From Undibacterium sp. Jales W-56 (lineage in GTDB: Bacteria; Pseudomonadota; Gammaproteobacteria; Burkholderiales; Burkholderiaceae_D), in contig NZ_JAJLQW010000006.1 of the NCBI RefSeq assembly GCF_025548535.1, positions 1 through 64,000 on the forward strand: a DNA stretch of 64,000 bases, in the 5' to 3' direction. Shown one piece after another: positions 41,497-52,094 of the stretch. The notes under the pieces are model-generated. The model saw only the letters and a list, made by a program, of their open reading frames with translations. It did no database searches and was not told the DNA's origin. The translations under genes and the position numbers were made by a program. How positions within the stretch are numbered: position 1 is the first letter of the stretch; the number at the start of each line of letters is the position of its first letter.

Positions 41497-42858
41497 TTGA
41501 AATCGCCTGGCTTGATAGCAAACACCGCTGAAGTACATCCACCTGTACCAGTCAGCTTTTGGAACGCGTTTAAATTCTGGCTGAAACTCGGCTTTGTCAG
41601 CTTTGGCGGCCCTGTCGGACAGATCTCGATCATGCATCAGGAACTGGTCGAAAAGCGCCATTGGATTAGCGAGCGTCGTTTTTTGCATGCCTTGAATTAC
41701 TGCATGCTTCTACCAGGGCCTGAAGCACAGCAACTCGCTACGTATATCGGCTGGCTGATGCACAGAACCTGGGGCGGCGTCATCGCAGGCGTCTTATTTG
41801 TGTTGCCGTCGCTTTTTATCCTGATCGGACTGTCCTGGATTTACGTGGCATTTGGCGGCACGCCCTGGGTTGCCGGATTGTTTTACGGGATCAAGCCAGC
41901 GATTACCGCGATTGTGCTGCAAGCCGCACACAGAATAGGATCGCGCGTCTTAAAAAACAGGGTGCTGTGGAGTATCGCCGCAGCCTCTTTTGTTGCAATC
42001 TTCGCGCTGAATACCCCCTTCCCGCTGATTGTGCTGGTTGCTTCACTGGCCGGTTATCTCGGCGGTCGGTATGTGCCGCAATTTTTCCAGACCGGTGGCG
42101 CACATGTCGCTGGCAATCAACATTATGGCCCCGCCCTGATTGACGACCAGACACCGACACCGGCACATGCCCTATTTAGCTGGCCAGGCTTATGTCAAGT
42201 CGTATTCGCCGGCGCATTATTGTGGGTGATCCCGATGTTGCTGTTATGGACGCAATTGGGATGGCAGCATGCCTATACGCAGATGGCCTGGTTTTTTACG
42301 AAAGCGGCATTACTGACTTTTGGCGGCGCCTATGCTGTTTTGCCGTATGTCTATCAAGGTGCAGTAGGACAATATGCCTGGTTAAGTCCAGCGCAAATGA
42401 TAGATGGGCTGGCTTTGGGTGAAACTACGCCCGGCCCCTTGATCATGGTCGTCGCTTATGTGGGATTTGTCGGTGCTTATCTGAAGCAGATATTCGGGCC
42501 GGAGCAGACATTTCTGGCCGGCGCAATTGCTGCCATCCTGGTGACCTGGTTTACTTTTTTACCTTCTTTCATTTTCATTCTGGCTGGCGGCCCCTTGATT
42601 GAGTCGACGCACAACGACTTAAAACTGACCGCGCCGTTAACCGCCATTACTGCAGCAGTGGTTGGCGTGATCTTAAATCTGGCGGTGTTTTTCGCCTATC
42701 AGGTTTTTTGGCCAAACGGCATCCAGGCCACATTCGACTGGATCTCAGGGCTCATTGCCTTGGCAGCGGCGATTGCTTTGTTTGGATATCGGCAAAATGT
42801 GATGCGTGTGATTGGCGCTTGTGGCGTGCTGGGTTTATCCCTTAGCTATTTTCGTTAA
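41497..42858 (+). CDS. chrA: ChrA-type chromate transporter
   Basis: 453 residues starting with TTG (GAGG about ten bases upstream). It is a two-half ChrA of about 10-12 helices. The N-terminal half has FWLKLGFVSFGGPVGQISIM and LPGPEAQQLATYIGW; the C-terminal half repeats them as FFTKAALLTFGGAYAVLPYV and LALGETTPGPLIMVVAYVGF. The protein exports chromate (or takes up an anion in some bacteria). No chrB regulator is near. Cotranscribed with the FrnE-like gene. Confidence 0.92.
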   Translation: MKSPGLIANTAEVHPPVPVSFWNAFKFWLKLGFVSFGGPVGQISIMHQELVEKRHWISERRFLHALNYCMLLPGPEAQQLATYIGWLMHRTWGGVIAGVLFVLPSLFILIGLSWIYVAFGGTPWVAGLFYGIKPAITAIVLQAAHRIGSRVLKNRVLWSIAAASFVAIFALNTPFPLIVLVASLAGYLGGRYVPQFFQTGGAHVAGNQHYGPALIDDQTPTPAHALFSWPGLCQVVFAGALLWVIPMLLLWTQLGWQHAYTQMAWFFTKAALLTFGGAYAVLPYVYQGAVGQYAWLSPAQMIDGLALGETTPGPLIMVVAYVGFVGAYLKQIFGPEQTFLAGAIAAILVTWFTFLPSFIFILAGGPLIESTHNDLKLTAPLTAITAAVVGVILNLAVFFAYQVFWPNGIQATFDWISGLIALAAAIALFGYRQNVMRVIGACGVLGLSLSYFR

Positions 42859-42999
42859 ATAGCATGCTCTTAAAATAAATCATCTTCGTTGTGGAGATCG
42901 TACAAATTGTCACCGTGTTATCTGTGGCGAGTGATAAACTATGCAACGAGAAGCTGATAAAAATTCGAACTACTTCCCTCTAATTTTGCATTGCGATTT

Positions 43000-45900
43000 A
43001 TGCCTGAACGCCGTATTACAGAAGTATCCGACATTTCCAATATCACCCATCTTCCTGACAGTGATCCTATTTCCGCCATTCTTTACGGTGCCGACGCGCC
43101 AGAATTGATTCGCCAAGAGACCTTGGCGGATTTACTGGAGACAACCGCGCAACAAACACCCGATCAGATTGCGCTTATTTTTGCGAATCAGACAGTCACC
43201 TATCGCGAATTAAATACCAGAGCAGATATCGTGGCATCGCATTTGATCAATGCAGGCGTGAGACCCGGACATATTCTGGGTCTTTGGCTGCCGCGCGGTA
43301 TCGACCTGCTGGTGCTACAGGCAGGGATAGCAAAGTCTGGCGCGGCCTGGTTGCCGTTTGATATCGACGTGCCGGTTGAACGTATTGCGGTTTGTCTTGA
43401 CGATGCGAAGGCATTTGGCATCGTGACCAGTGAATCTCAATCCGGGCAATTAGCGCAATTGTCTTGCACCGTCTGGACCGATGCCGAATTAAAACGAATA
43501 CCGGCAACACCATTGCAAAAACGCTCCGGTACGGGTCCTGACGATCCCGCTTATGTGATCTATACCTCCGGTTCGACCGGCAAGCCCAAAGGTATCGCCA
43601 TTACGCAAGCGAGTATTTGTCATTTCCTGCGTAGCGAAAACCAGATTCTTGGGGTCAGCCATACCGACAGAGTCTATCAAGGCTTTTCTGTCGCGTTTGA
43701 TATGTCGTTCGAGGAAATCTGGATTAGCTATCTGGTTGGCGCGAGTTTGTGGATTGCCCCCAAGGAAGTTGCGGTCGATCCTGACGCCTTACCGCAAGCA
43801 CTAATCGACAACCAGATCACAGTCTTACATGCGGTGCCCACTTTGTTGGCCTTGTTTGCTGTCGATGTGCCTGGCTTGCGCATCATCAATCTGGGCGGTG
43901 AGATGTGTCCCGAAAGTCTGGTTGCTAAATGGTCCAGGCCTGGCAGGCAGATGTTCAATACCTATGGCCCGACTGAAGCGACGGTATCGGCGAGTCTGGC
44001 CATCCTGCAAGCCAATCATGCCGTCACGATTGGCCATCCACTCCCTAATTATGGATTGCTCGTCATTGATGCCGAAGTTGAAAAAGGTATCCGGCTTTTG
44101 CCCCGCGGTGAGGTCGGCGAACTCTGTATTTTCGGCCCTGGCGTGTCGGCTGGTTATCTTGGCCGGCCAGACTTAACTGCCGAAAAATTTATTCTCAATC
44201 CCTGGGCTAGACGTGGCAATGACGCACGATTATATCGGACCGGCGATCTCGCCCGTATCGGTGACGATGGTTCCGTGCAATGCCTGGGACGTGCCGATGA
44301 TCAAGTCAAAATACGCGGCTTTCGTGTTGAGCTTGGAGAGATTGAGGCGGTGCTGGCACAGCAAACTGGCGTCGGTACGGTCGCCGTCATTTTACGTTCT
44401 GAACAAGGCGTGGATCAGCTCATCGCGTTTATTGTTACTGAGCTTACTGAAGCAAATGCACAGCTAAACGTTGCGACCTTACGCCACGCTTTGCTGGCGA
44501 CCTTGCCAACATACATGGTGCCGACGCGCTTTGAATTTTTAAACGAGATGCCACGACTCACCTCGGGCAAAATCGATAGAAAAAACCTGAAAGCGAGGCC
44601 TCTCAGCGCTGTGACCGGATCGGAAGAGTCCGACACACCCGACAACCCGGCCGAAGAAATTTTATTCGCGGCTTTAAGCAAGCTATTCCCAGGACAAACG
44701 ATACAGCGCAATGCCGATTTTTTTTCCGACCTAGGCGGTCATTCGCTGATGGCGGCGCGTTTGGTGTCGCTGCTGCGTGCTGATTCACGTTTTGCGTATT
44801 TCAAAATCAGCGACATCTACCAGTCAAGACAGGTCGGTACGATAGCCGAAGTCATGCTGGCGGGCGCCAGTGCCACGAGCACTGAGTATGTTGACTGGAC
44901 TCGGCCATCGAGCTTGAAGCGTTGGGTCTGTGGTTTGGCTCAGGCCGCGATGATTCCGTTTTTGGTCGCGATGCGCATGGTGCAATGGCTGGCGCCCTTC
45001 TTTGCCTATCATTTCTTTACCGGTGAGCCTGGCGATTCGATTGCTCGCGCAACGATTTTATCGGTGGCTGCATTCCTGCTGTTGACCTTATTGGAATTCG
45101 CGATTGCGATTGCCGGCAAATGGCTCATCGCGGGTCGCTTAAAACCGGGTAAATATCCGCTATGGGGTTTTACTTATTATCGTTGGTGGCTGGCGGATCG
45201 CCTGGTGGAGGCGGCGCCGACGTATATGTTAAGCGGTTCGTCCATGTATGCATGGTGGCTAAGGGCTTTGGGTGCAAAAGTCGGGAAGGATGTGACTATC
45301 GGCTCAATGACGTTGCGTTCACCAGATTTGTTAACGATTGGAGACGGCGTCAGCATAGGAAATGCCTGTAATTTTGAGAATGCCCGGGTCCAGCACGGAG
45401 AACTTCGTCTGGGGCAAATTGCACTTGCCGATGGCGCTTATGTCGGCTCCTACTCCGTCCTGGAAGGAGGCATTTCACTTGGTGAGTTTGCCCATCTGGA
45501 AGGACAATCTGCACTCAGTGAAGGGCAATCCATCCCGGCTAGCAGGATATGGCGCGGCTCACCTGCTGTGGACGCCGGGGCATTTGATCATGCAGCACAG
45601 CCCCCCCGTCCTGCGGTAACGCATTTGCGTTTTTTTGGCGAAGCAGTTTTTTTTATTTTCGGTAGCTTGTCGATTACCGCATTGTTTTTCCTGCCGGTTT
45701 TTCCTAGCTTTATTACGATAGACTGGATCGACAATATCGATGGTTTGCCTTGGTTGCAAAATACCACTCTCTCATTTCAACTCGTCAAATATTTTATTCT
45801 AGCCTTCCCTGCGACTGCCGTACTGATTGTCTGTACCGCATTGCTATCCGCCGGGATACGCTGGAGTATTTTGCCCAAGTTAAAGCCCGGCAGTTACCCC

Positions 45901-47055
45901 GTACATGGCAATATCTATTGTGGCAAATGGCTAGTGAACCAAATTCAGGAATCCAGCCTGAATGTCTTGCACGGCGTGTATGCCACTGTCTACGCGCCTT
46001 ACTGGTATCGACTGTTGGGTGCTAAAGTCGGGCGTGGCGCCGAGATCTCCACCGCCCTTGGCGTGGTACCGGATATGCTGACCTTGGGCGACGAGACCTT
46101 TATTGCAGACGCAGTCTTGCTTGGCGATGAAGAAATCGATGGCGGCTGGATGAGCATGCAACCGACGATCATTTCACGACGCAGCTTTGTCGGTAATGGC
46201 GCTTACATTCCCGATGGCACGATCTTGCCTGAGAATGTTTTGATCGGCGTGCATACCAGTGCCCCCCAAAATAGCCAGATGCATGAAGGCGATACCTGGA
46301 TAGGCTCACCGCCTTTGCATTTGCCTGCACGTGAAGAAGTGAAAGGCTTCCCCGAGGAGTTAACCTTCCGTCCCTCGATCATGCGCCGGCTTGGTCGCGG
46401 TTTGATAGAGGCCTTCAGGATTATTGCACCGCATGCGATGGTGATTGCGGTCGGCTATACCATTGTGCTGGATCTGATGCCACTGGCGGGCGATGATCGC
46501 TGGGGTGATGTCGCCTATTATTTATCGATTGCGGGATTATGGTACGGCATCGGCAGCTTTGCATTTGTTCTGGTACTGAAATGGGTATTCATTTTCCGTT
46601 ACAAAAAAAGTAGCGCTCCCATGTGGACTTCATTTGTCTGGTTGTCTGAAGGCATTACGAATTTATATGAAGGGATCGCGGTTCCTAACTTCATGCGCTA
46701 TCTGCGCGGCACACCTTGGCTGCCGTTAGCATTCCGCTTATTGGGCTGCAAAATCGGACATGGCGTGTATCTCGATACGACGGATATTACCGAATTTGAT
46801 TGCGTCAGTATCGGCGCTTATAGCGAAATCAATGCCCTGTCCTGCCCGCAAACCCATCTGTTTGAAGACCGTGTCATGAAAATTGATGAAGTCATCATCG
46901 GTGAACGCGTCTATATGGGGCCGCGTAGTTCCGTGCTCTATAGCGCCGTCGTCGGTGACGATGCCCAACTTGGCGCACTGACACTGGTAATGAAAGGCGA
47001 ATTTATTCCCGCCAGATCGAGCTGGCGCGGTTGTCCTGCGGCGATCGCAAAATAG
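43000..47055 (+). CDS. Pls/PosA-type single-module NRPS with membrane terminal domain
   Basis: 1351 residues from the ATG at 43000; a TTG 9 bp upstream is possible. An adenylation domain comes first (about 40-540): YTSGSTGKPKG near 188, FDMSFEEIW, YGPTEAT, YRTGDLARI, KIRGFRVELGE and LTSGKIDRKNL. Then a carrier domain with DLGGHSL (Ser about 582). The rest is three repeats of a left-handed-helix-like acyltransferase unit alternating with about six membrane helices, as in poly-lysine synthase. No condensation or thioesterase domain. In the A pocket, the FDMSFEE stretch puts Glu where Trp is common (position 239), which would suit a basic amino acid such as lysine. Likely product: a homopoly- or short isopeptide. 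A PPTase gene follows. Confidence 0.85.
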   Translation: MPERRITEVSDISNITHLPDSDPISAILYGADAPELIRQETLADLLETTAQQTPDQIALIFANQTVTYRELNTRADIVASHLINAGVRPGHILGLWLPRGIDLLVLQAGIAKSGAAWLPFDIDVPVERIAVCLDDAKAFGIVTSESQSGQLAQLSCTVWTDAELKRIPATPLQKRSGTGPDDPAYVIYTSGSTGKPKGIAITQASICHFLRSENQILGVSHTDRVYQGFSVAFDMSFEEIWISYLVGASLWIAPKEVAVDPDALPQALIDNQITVLHAVPTLLALFAVDVPGLRIINLGGEMCPESLVAKWSRPGRQMFNTYGPTEATVSASLAILQANHAVTIGHPLPNYGLLVIDAEVEKGIRLLPRGEVGELCIFGPGVSAGYLGRPDLTAEKFILNPWARRGNDARLYRTGDLARIGDDGSVQCLGRADDQVKIRGFRVELGEIEAVLAQQTGVGTVAVILRSEQGVDQLIAFIVTELTEANAQLNVATLRHALLATLPTYMVPTRFEFLNEMPRLTSGKIDRKNLKARPLSAVTGSEESDTPDNPAEEILFAALSKLFPGQTIQRNADFFSDLGGHSLMAARLVSLLRADSRFAYFKISDIYQSRQVGTIAEVMLAGASATSTEYVDWTRPSSLKRWVCGLAQAAMIPFLVAMRMVQWLAPFFAYHFFTGEPGDSIARATILSVAAFLLLTLLEFAIAIAGKWLIAGRLKPGKYPLWGFTYYRWWLADRLVEAAPTYMLSGSSMYAWWLRALGAKVGKDVTIGSMTLRSPDLLTIGDGVSIGNACNFENARVQHGELRLGQIALADGAYVGSYSVLEGGISLGEFAHLEGQSALSEGQSIPASRIWRGSPAVDAGAFDHAAQPPRPAVTHLRFFGEAVFFIFGSLSITALFFLPVFPSFITIDWIDNIDGLPWLQNTTLSFQLVKYFILAFPATAVLIVCTALLSAGIRWSILPKLKPGSYPVHGNIYCGKWLVNQIQESSLNVLHGVYATVYAPYWYRLLGAKVGRGAEISTALGVVPDMLTLGDETFIADAVLLGDEEIDGGWMSMQPTIISRRSFVGNGAYIPDGTILPENVLIGVHTSAPQNSQMHEGDTWIGSPPLHLPAREEVKGFPEELTFRPSIMRRLGRGLIEAFRIIAPHAMVIAVGYTIVLDLMPLAGDDRWGDVAYYLSIAGLWYGIGSFAFVLVLKWVFIFRYKKSSAPMWTSFVWLSEGITNLYEGIAVPNFMRYLRGTPWLPLAFRLLGCKIGHGVYLDTTDITEFDCVSIGAYSEINALSCPQTHLFEDRVMKIDEVIIGERVYMGPRSSVLYSAVVGDDAQLGALTLVMKGEFIPARSSWRGCPAAIAK

Positions 47056-47074
47056 ATACGCGAAGATATCAGCA

Positions 47075-47713
47075 ATGTCTACACGGTTATATCAAGCTGA
47101 GGCAACACAATCAGTCTCGGTTTTCCACTTACCTGATCATCTGTCCGGTGCAATTTCGGCATTGCAATTGCAAAGGCAGGTGGTTATCTCCGTATCTACC
47201 GGGATGACTCAGGATCGCACACTGGCAAGGCAACAAATACGTGCGGCATTAATTGACCTGATTGGACAGTGCTATCAGTTAGAGCCATCCCAGATTGAGA
47301 TTGCAACGTCGCCGGGCATGGCTCCCCGCTTGCTTTTCTCAGAGCACGAAGCGGCTTTATCGATTAGCCATGATGCGGGATTATCGCTGGCCGCAATTTA
47401 TCTGGATGCCGGTGTGGGCGTGGATCTGATGCGTATTGAGACTGGCAGTATCGCATCCATAGATTGGCGAGATATTGCGCAACTTTATCTGGGGCCAAGT
47501 CGCCATCAGATGATTGCCAGTCAAGCTGTTCAACAACAATTACCGTGTTTTGCTCAAGAATGGACAGCACTTGAAGCGCGCTGCAAGTGCGCGGGAATCG
47601 CATTAACCGAATGGTCAGCAGCGATTGATGTAAAACTAAAGCCGATCCGAACATACCGCTTAGACTTGCCCGAAAATTATCGTGGCAGCATCGCCTTTTC
47701 CAATAAGGTTTAG
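47075..47713 (+). CDS. Sfp-type 4'-phosphopantetheinyl transferase
   Basis: 212 residues, the normal size. The magnesium/CoA motifs are visible: GVGVDLMRIE (GxD) and FAQEWTALEARCKCAG (W-x-x-x-E-x-x-x-K). It transfers phosphopantetheine from CoA to the carrier-domain serine. It lies 19 bp downstream of the NRPS gene, so it most likely activates that synthetase; other carrier proteins cannot be excluded. Confidence 0.85.
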   Translation: MSTRLYQAEATQSVSVFHLPDHLSGAISALQLQRQVVISVSTGMTQDRTLARQQIRAALIDLIGQCYQLEPSQIEIATSPGMAPRLLFSEHEAALSISHDAGLSLAAIYLDAGVGVDLMRIETGSIASIDWRDIAQLYLGPSRHQMIASQAVQQQLPCFAQEWTALEARCKCAGIALTEWSAAIDVKLKPIRTYRLDLPENYRGSIAFSNKV

Positions 47714-47789
47714 GATAGATATATTCCAGCATGGTTCTGGGTATCTTTCCAGAAATGTCAGTCGACTTCAGAAATTATTGGAGCTTGCA

Positions 47790-48302
47790 ATGAATCTCTC
47801 CCGCATCCTCGCTAGCAGCGTAATCCTACTCAGCATATTGAACTTATCGTCCTGTGTCAGCTACGGCATAGGCAGCGTCAAAGCGGGCCAGACTGAACCT
47901 GAAGTCACCGCCAAACTGGGCAAGCCAACACACATTTACCAGGACGGTAATCAGCATATATGGGAATACATGCGGGGCAGGATGGCGCAGGCAACCCACA
48001 TGGCACGCTTCGATCATGACGGTCGCCTGATCTCGTATGAACAAGTCCTGACTCTGCAAAAATTTGCGCAAGTCAAAGTGGGAATTATGGATAAAACCGC
48101 CGTACTCAACATCATAGGAGCACCCAGCGAAACCGCTTATTACCCGCGTGTTCAACTCGAAGCATGGTCTTACCCGTATAAAGAGAGCGGTGTCTGGAAC
48201 TCTCTGATGACGGTCTATTTCGACCAGTCAGGTATTGTCAAAAAGCTGGAAAATGGACCCGATCCTTTATTCGAACCTGGCGAACGCAGATGGCGTTTTT
48301 GA
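47790..48302 (+). CDS. SmpA/OmlA-like small lipoprotein
   Basis: 170 residues from the ATG at 47790-47792 (GGAG six bases upstream). The signal ends in the lipobox LSSC (MNLSRILASSVILLSILNLS). Two SmpA/BamE-like repeat units follow: VKAGQTEPEVTAKLGKPTHI and GIMDKTAVLNIIGAPSETAY, each ending in a W/Y-x-Y strand. Probably an outer-membrane lipoprotein; the role is unknown. It lies 76 bp after the PPTase gene. Confidence 0.78.
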   Translation: MNLSRILASSVILLSILNLSSCVSYGIGSVKAGQTEPEVTAKLGKPTHIYQDGNQHIWEYMRGRMAQATHMARFDHDGRLISYEQVLTLQKFAQVKVGIMDKTAVLNIIGAPSETAYYPRVQLEAWSYPYKESGVWNSLMTVYFDQSGIVKKLENGPDPLFEPGERRWRF

Positions 48303-49038
48303 TGGTTATTCGAAATTGATTTGAAGCCATTTGAATCGATCGCTACTTGAATGCTACCGCTTCAACAATGCATCTTTCACCGCGATTAACGCTAAAAAAA
48401 CAGCTTGGTTTATCACAGCCCGGTGGGATTGCTAGCGACAAATAGCGTTGCTGGCAATTGCCTACCATCGCGCTTTAGAAAAAATAATCAGCCATTTACG
48501 GAACAGCAAAAGTTCCAGATGACCCGCTGCTATCCCGGTAGAAAAATCCATCAAAGGATTTACATGATAGTAGCGTCTGCGGAAATCACGACATACAAAA
48601 ATCTCACGACTCCCCAAACGGACCAAGAATGATGTTGGTGCGACTTGTAAACTAAATTGTCCGTCAAATGAATTTTCAAGGTGTGCCATGTTGAGTCATC
48701 TCCAAATCAGTAAATGAATAAAAGTGCTTAGAGTCGTTGCACAGTTTGTACTGCCATCATCGCCGCGCCTCACCAGGCTAATTTTGCCTCAGTCTTTGGT
48801 AAGGATCCGATCAATAAATCTGTTGAACAAAAACGTTGGGTTGCTACGAATTGATGTAACAGAACATACTCTAACACAAAATACTGTATATGCAATCAGT
48901 ATTTAATTTACTTTCTATTTTCCTGAGCTACTGTGGCGAATCCAATTACCGCATTTTATAAAAAAGAATAAAAAGAAGTAATACGCGATAATATGTCCGT
49001 ACTAAATTTTCTAGCCCTGTTTTACAAGGAGAGATTTT
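48303..49038. other. 735-bp gap with no firmly supported gene
   Basis: Mostly AT-rich DNA. One minus-strand frame (listed separately) has a possible ribosome binding site. AAGGAG before 49039 belongs to the next gene. No terminator, repeat or RNA gene was recognised. Confidence 0.35.
48462..48689 (-). CDS. Doubtful small hypothetical protein
   Basis: 75 residues with GGAG about ten bases before the ATG (48687-48689). The sequence mixes apolar and basic stretches (SLQVAPTSFLVRLGSREIFV and LLLFRKWLIIFSKARW) without any known motif. It may be a chance frame or the remnant of a larger gene. Listed because no other gene occupies the gap. Confidence 0.25.
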   Translation of the reverse strand: MAHLENSFDGQFSLQVAPTSFLVRLGSREIFVCRDFRRRYYHVNPLMDFSTGIAAGHLELLLFRKWLIIFSKARW

Positions 49039-49254
49039 ATGCTTATCACCCAATATCCCCGTCAAGAGAATGGTACCGAGGTCAGGTTTGATATTTTGCG
49101 TCAAGATCGAATCACTGAGGGCATCGTCAATAAAGGTATCTCTATCCAATCGACATTTGGTACACTTTGCGCACTCGAATATCTGCAAGCCGAAGGCGTG
49201 TCCCCGATTGTCAGCAAACGCGTCTTATCAGATGCAAATCAAAGACGAATGTAA
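49039..49254 (+). CDS. Small hypothetical protein with a strong ribosome binding site
   Basis: 71 residues, with AAGGAG seven bases before the ATG. The sequence looks soluble (MLITQYPRQENGTEVRFDIL, then GTLCALEYLQAEGVSPIVSKRV) with a single Cys and no known motif. It lies 138 bp upstream of the chemotaxis-receptor start and points the same way, so they may share a transcript. Function unknown. Confidence 0.65.
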   Translation: MLITQYPRQENGTEVRFDILRQDRITEGIVNKGISIQSTFGTLCALEYLQAEGVSPIVSKRVLSDANQRRM

Positions 49255-49392
49255 CAATCCGTATAAATTTTTTGGCAGATTTTGATTTCTTTCGCCAGGA
49301 ATTCATTAAGTTGTCATCAAAAAAGAGCACTATTGCTGCAATGCAATAATATGTTTCTGCCGCCGTGCGAAACATTCCTCATCGGAGCTCCA

Positions 49393-51438
49393 ATGAAAGT
49401 CGTATTTTCACCCGCCATCTATGCGATGCAACGCTTGCGTCTCATTCCTAAATTTCTTCTTGTCGCAGCTTTATTTTCTATACCAACGGTACTGCTTGCC
49501 TCGCTGCTGGTCAATGAACTCAGTAAATCCATTTCCATAACTCAACTAGAGCGCGTTGGGATCCAACAACTGCGCCAGTCTCAGGATATCTTGAAGTTGC
49601 TTCAGCAACACAGGGCGATTCATCACCTGGCTTTATCGGGCAATTTGCCATCGAAGGAAACGGCACAAAAAAAGCAGCAAGAAATTTCGGAAAAACTGGA
49701 TGTCTTCATCAAAATGATGTCTGACTATCCCGAACTTGGCGTGAACAATTCTGTTGAAAGTATTAAACAAAGTTGGTCTGCGCTATTACAGAAATTAGCA
49801 AGTAACAAAGCCAAAGAAAGCTATGAGGAACATACGGCACTGATCAACCGGTTCTACAAGCTCAATACGCAACTGGCTGACCGATCACATCTGACGCTTG
49901 ATCCCAAAGTAGATACCTACTACCTGATCAATATGTTTGCAAAAACGTTGCCAGAAATCGCAGAGGGAATATCCGATATCTCCGGACGAGGCGCAGCCTA
50001 TATTGATACTGCATTGCTTGAAGCAAATGAAGATTTGTTAATCAGTTCCGACGTAATGCTGGCAAAACGTGACTTGAACCGTATTCCCGCCCAACTTGAG
50101 GCGATGTATCGAGAAAATCCGGGTTTCAAAGAAAAGCTCGACTCACAGCAAAGTGTCGTCACTAAAAATCTGGCATTTTTGGAGCGAACAAAAAATGAAA
50201 TCCTCAATACCGTCAATCAAACTTCCGGAACTGAATTTTTAAATGCCGGTAATGCAAGCGTTGAAGGTTTATTTTCTTATGCAAGTTCAGCAAGTGATTT
50301 ACTGGATTCCACTTTGGCAGAACGATTGAATAAAGATATATTTCGTAGAAATTTGATGATCGCAATCATCTCCGCGATCCTCATTTGCGCGTCCTATTTA
50401 TTGGCGGGTTTCTACCTATCTTTTTCAGCAGAACTGAGGGAGCTTGACCGTGCAGTCCGACGCATCACTGCCGGAGATCTGAGTGTCACAGTCACATCAA
50501 ACGGAAAGGATGAAATCGCCTTGCTGCTCAACTCATTTGACAATATGAGACATGGGCTTTCCAAGCTAGTCGTTGATATTCGTATAGGAACAGAATCTAT
50601 CGCTAATGCATCACGAGAGATTGCACATGGCAATGCAGACCTTTCTTCACGCACGGAACAACAGGCAAGCTCGCTCGAGGAAACTTCTGCGTCAATGGAA
50701 GAACTGACGGGTGCCGTTAAACAAAATGCAGACAGCGCGCTCCATGCGAATGACAATGCGTTAATCGCGACCTCGATTGCAAAAAATGGGGGGGCTGTTG
50801 TAGCAGGTGTCATCGCGACGATGGGAGCTATCCAGCAATCATCCAGAAAGATCAACGATATTATTGGCGTCATTGACAGCATCGCTTTTCAAACCAATAT
50901 TTTGGCGCTGAATGCTGCCGTAGAAGCCGCCCGGGCAGGAGAACAAGGCCGGGGCTTTGCTGTCGTAGCGACTGAAGTGCGCAATCTTGCACAACGTTCG
51001 GCAAGTGCAGCGAAAGAAATTAAGGCCTTGATCACCGAATCTGTTGAACAAGTAGAAACCGGTAGCAAACAAGTGCATGCGGCAGGTGATACGATGCAAG
51101 AGGTCGTCAATTCAATTCAAGCCGTCACCGATACCATGCGTGAGATTACACAAGCCAGCGTACAACAAAGCAATGGTATCGCACAGGTTAATGATGCTCT
51201 GGATCAAATGGACGACATCACTCAGCAAAATGCAGCATTAGTTGAACAAGCCGCCGCCGCCGCTGAAAGCATGCATGGGCAAGCCATCAAATTAGCCGAG
51301 GCAGTTGCTATATTTAAAATCGTGTACGTTAATCATGAATTGCCTCACGTACGTTTGATAGCATCGAATGATGAGCAGGGATTAAAAAAACCGGCGTTAA
51401 AGCGCCTATACCCAAATGAAAAATCGAGGGCATCCTGA
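49393..51438 (+). CDS. Methyl-accepting chemotaxis protein
   Basis: 681 residues from the ATG at 49393-49395 (GGAG five bases upstream). Layout: a membrane helix near residues 16-38, a helical periplasmic sensor domain (about 40-315), a second membrane helix ([19 protein letters not shown]), a HAMP domain ([11 protein letters not shown]), and a cytoplasmic signalling domain with the hairpin-tip block [37 protein letters not shown]. The glutamine/glutamate-rich methylation helices flank the tip. It lacks a CheR-binding pentapeptide at the C-terminus. The ligand is unknown. Confidence 0.93.
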   Translation: MKVVFSPAIYAMQRLRLIPKFLLVAALFSIPTVLLASLLVNELSKSISITQLERVGIQQLRQSQDILKLLQQHRAIHHLALSGNLPSKETAQKKQQEISEKLDVFIKMMSDYPELGVNNSVESIKQSWSALLQKLASNKAKESYEEHTALINRFYKLNTQLADRSHLTLDPKVDTYYLINMFAKTLPEIAEGISDISGRGAAYIDTALLEANEDLLISSDVMLAKRDLNRIPAQLEAMYRENPGFKEKLDSQQSVVTKNLAFLERTKNEILNTVNQTSGTEFLNAGNASVEGLFSYASSASDLLDSTLAERLNKDIFRRNLMIAIISAILICASYLLAGFYLSFSAELRELDRAVRRITAGDLSVTVTSNGKDEIALLLNSFDNMRHGLSKLVVDIRIGTESIANASREIAHGNADLSSRTEQQASSLEETSASMEELTGAVKQNADSALHANDNALIATSIAKNGGAVVAGVIATMGAIQQSSRKINDIIGVIDSIAFQTNILALNAAVEAARAGEQGRGFAVVATEVRNLAQRSASAAKEIKALITESVEQVETGSKQVHAAGDTMQEVVNSIQAVTDTMREITQASVQQSNGIAQVNDALDQMDDITQQNAALVEQAAAAAESMHGQAIKLAEAVAIFKIVYVNHELPHVRLIASNDEQGLKKPALKRLYPNEKSRAS

Positions 51439-51903
51439 ATTTTGCGTAACAACGCTTCTGTACCCATTTCACGATGCACAATTGATCGCCCTCGGGAGCA
51501 TGGTTCGATTGCTTGCAGAACCGTCCTGGGGGGAATGCCAATATCGGTGACGCCACGATTTTTCCATTCGGGTCAATTCCATATACTTCCCTACTGTCCC
51601 CCAGAGCCAAGGCAATGAGCTGCTATACAGCCTTGATCCAAATCGATCTGCGGTCTCGTAAGAAAAATATAGTTGGGATGCGCTTCTGTTAAAGAAGACG
51701 CGAGGAATATCATTACCGGAATTTGAGCGAAAAACAAAAAAGGCCAACGAGAGTCGGCCAGTATTTGGATAAGAAAATTATCGATCTAAATATGCTGCAA
51801 ATTCGCAATAGCTAAAAAATTACGGAACCGTTGTTCTGGCGTATCAGAATCGATCAAGGTAGAAAATACCAACAGTTTAGTTGCTCTAAGCACTCGATTT
51901 CAT
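51439..51903. other. 465-bp gap between the chemotaxis receptor and tRNA-Arg
   Basis: No intact gene. A possible frame-shifted minus-strand remnant is listed separately. GGCC repeats flank a weak loop at 51747-51761. The rest shows nothing recognisable. Confidence 0.35.
51460..51750 (-). pseudogene. Possible degraded gene in three frames
   Basis: Protein-like stretches lie in successive minus-strand frames: LYFSYETADRFGSRLYSSS near 51640-51700, then ALGDSREVYGIDPNGKIVAS near 51545-51610, then TVLQAIEPCSRGRSIVHREM and [13 protein letters not shown] near 51440-51535. They could be pieces of one gene broken by two frameshifts. I do not recognise the parent family, and chance is possible. Confidence 0.22.
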
Positions 51904-51980
51904 TGGCCTGCCCAGCAGGAATCGAACCTGCGACCCCGAGCTTAGAAGGCTCGTGCTCTATCCAACTGAGCTATGGACAG
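51904..51980 (-). tRNA. tRNA-Arg (UCU anticodon)
   Basis: 77 nt with encoded CCA. Acceptor CTGTCCA pairs with TGGGCAG (one G-U pair). The anticodon arm CGAGC-CTTCTAA-GCTCG gives anticodon UCU. The T arm GCAGG-TTCGATT-CCTGC is normal. Confidence 0.95.
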
Positions 51981-52094
51981 GTCGTTTGGATTACATCTCA
52001 CGCAACATTGTGAGGTGTAAAAACAGAAGGCTGAATAGTACATGGAATGGCCATCTTATTCAAGAATGAAACCTATTCCAAGCACAATTAAAAT

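Noticed and set aside
51831..52013. 60-codon plus-strand frame across tRNA-Arg
   Set aside because: It includes the translated complement of the tRNA (the familiar PAGIEPATPSLEG artefact).
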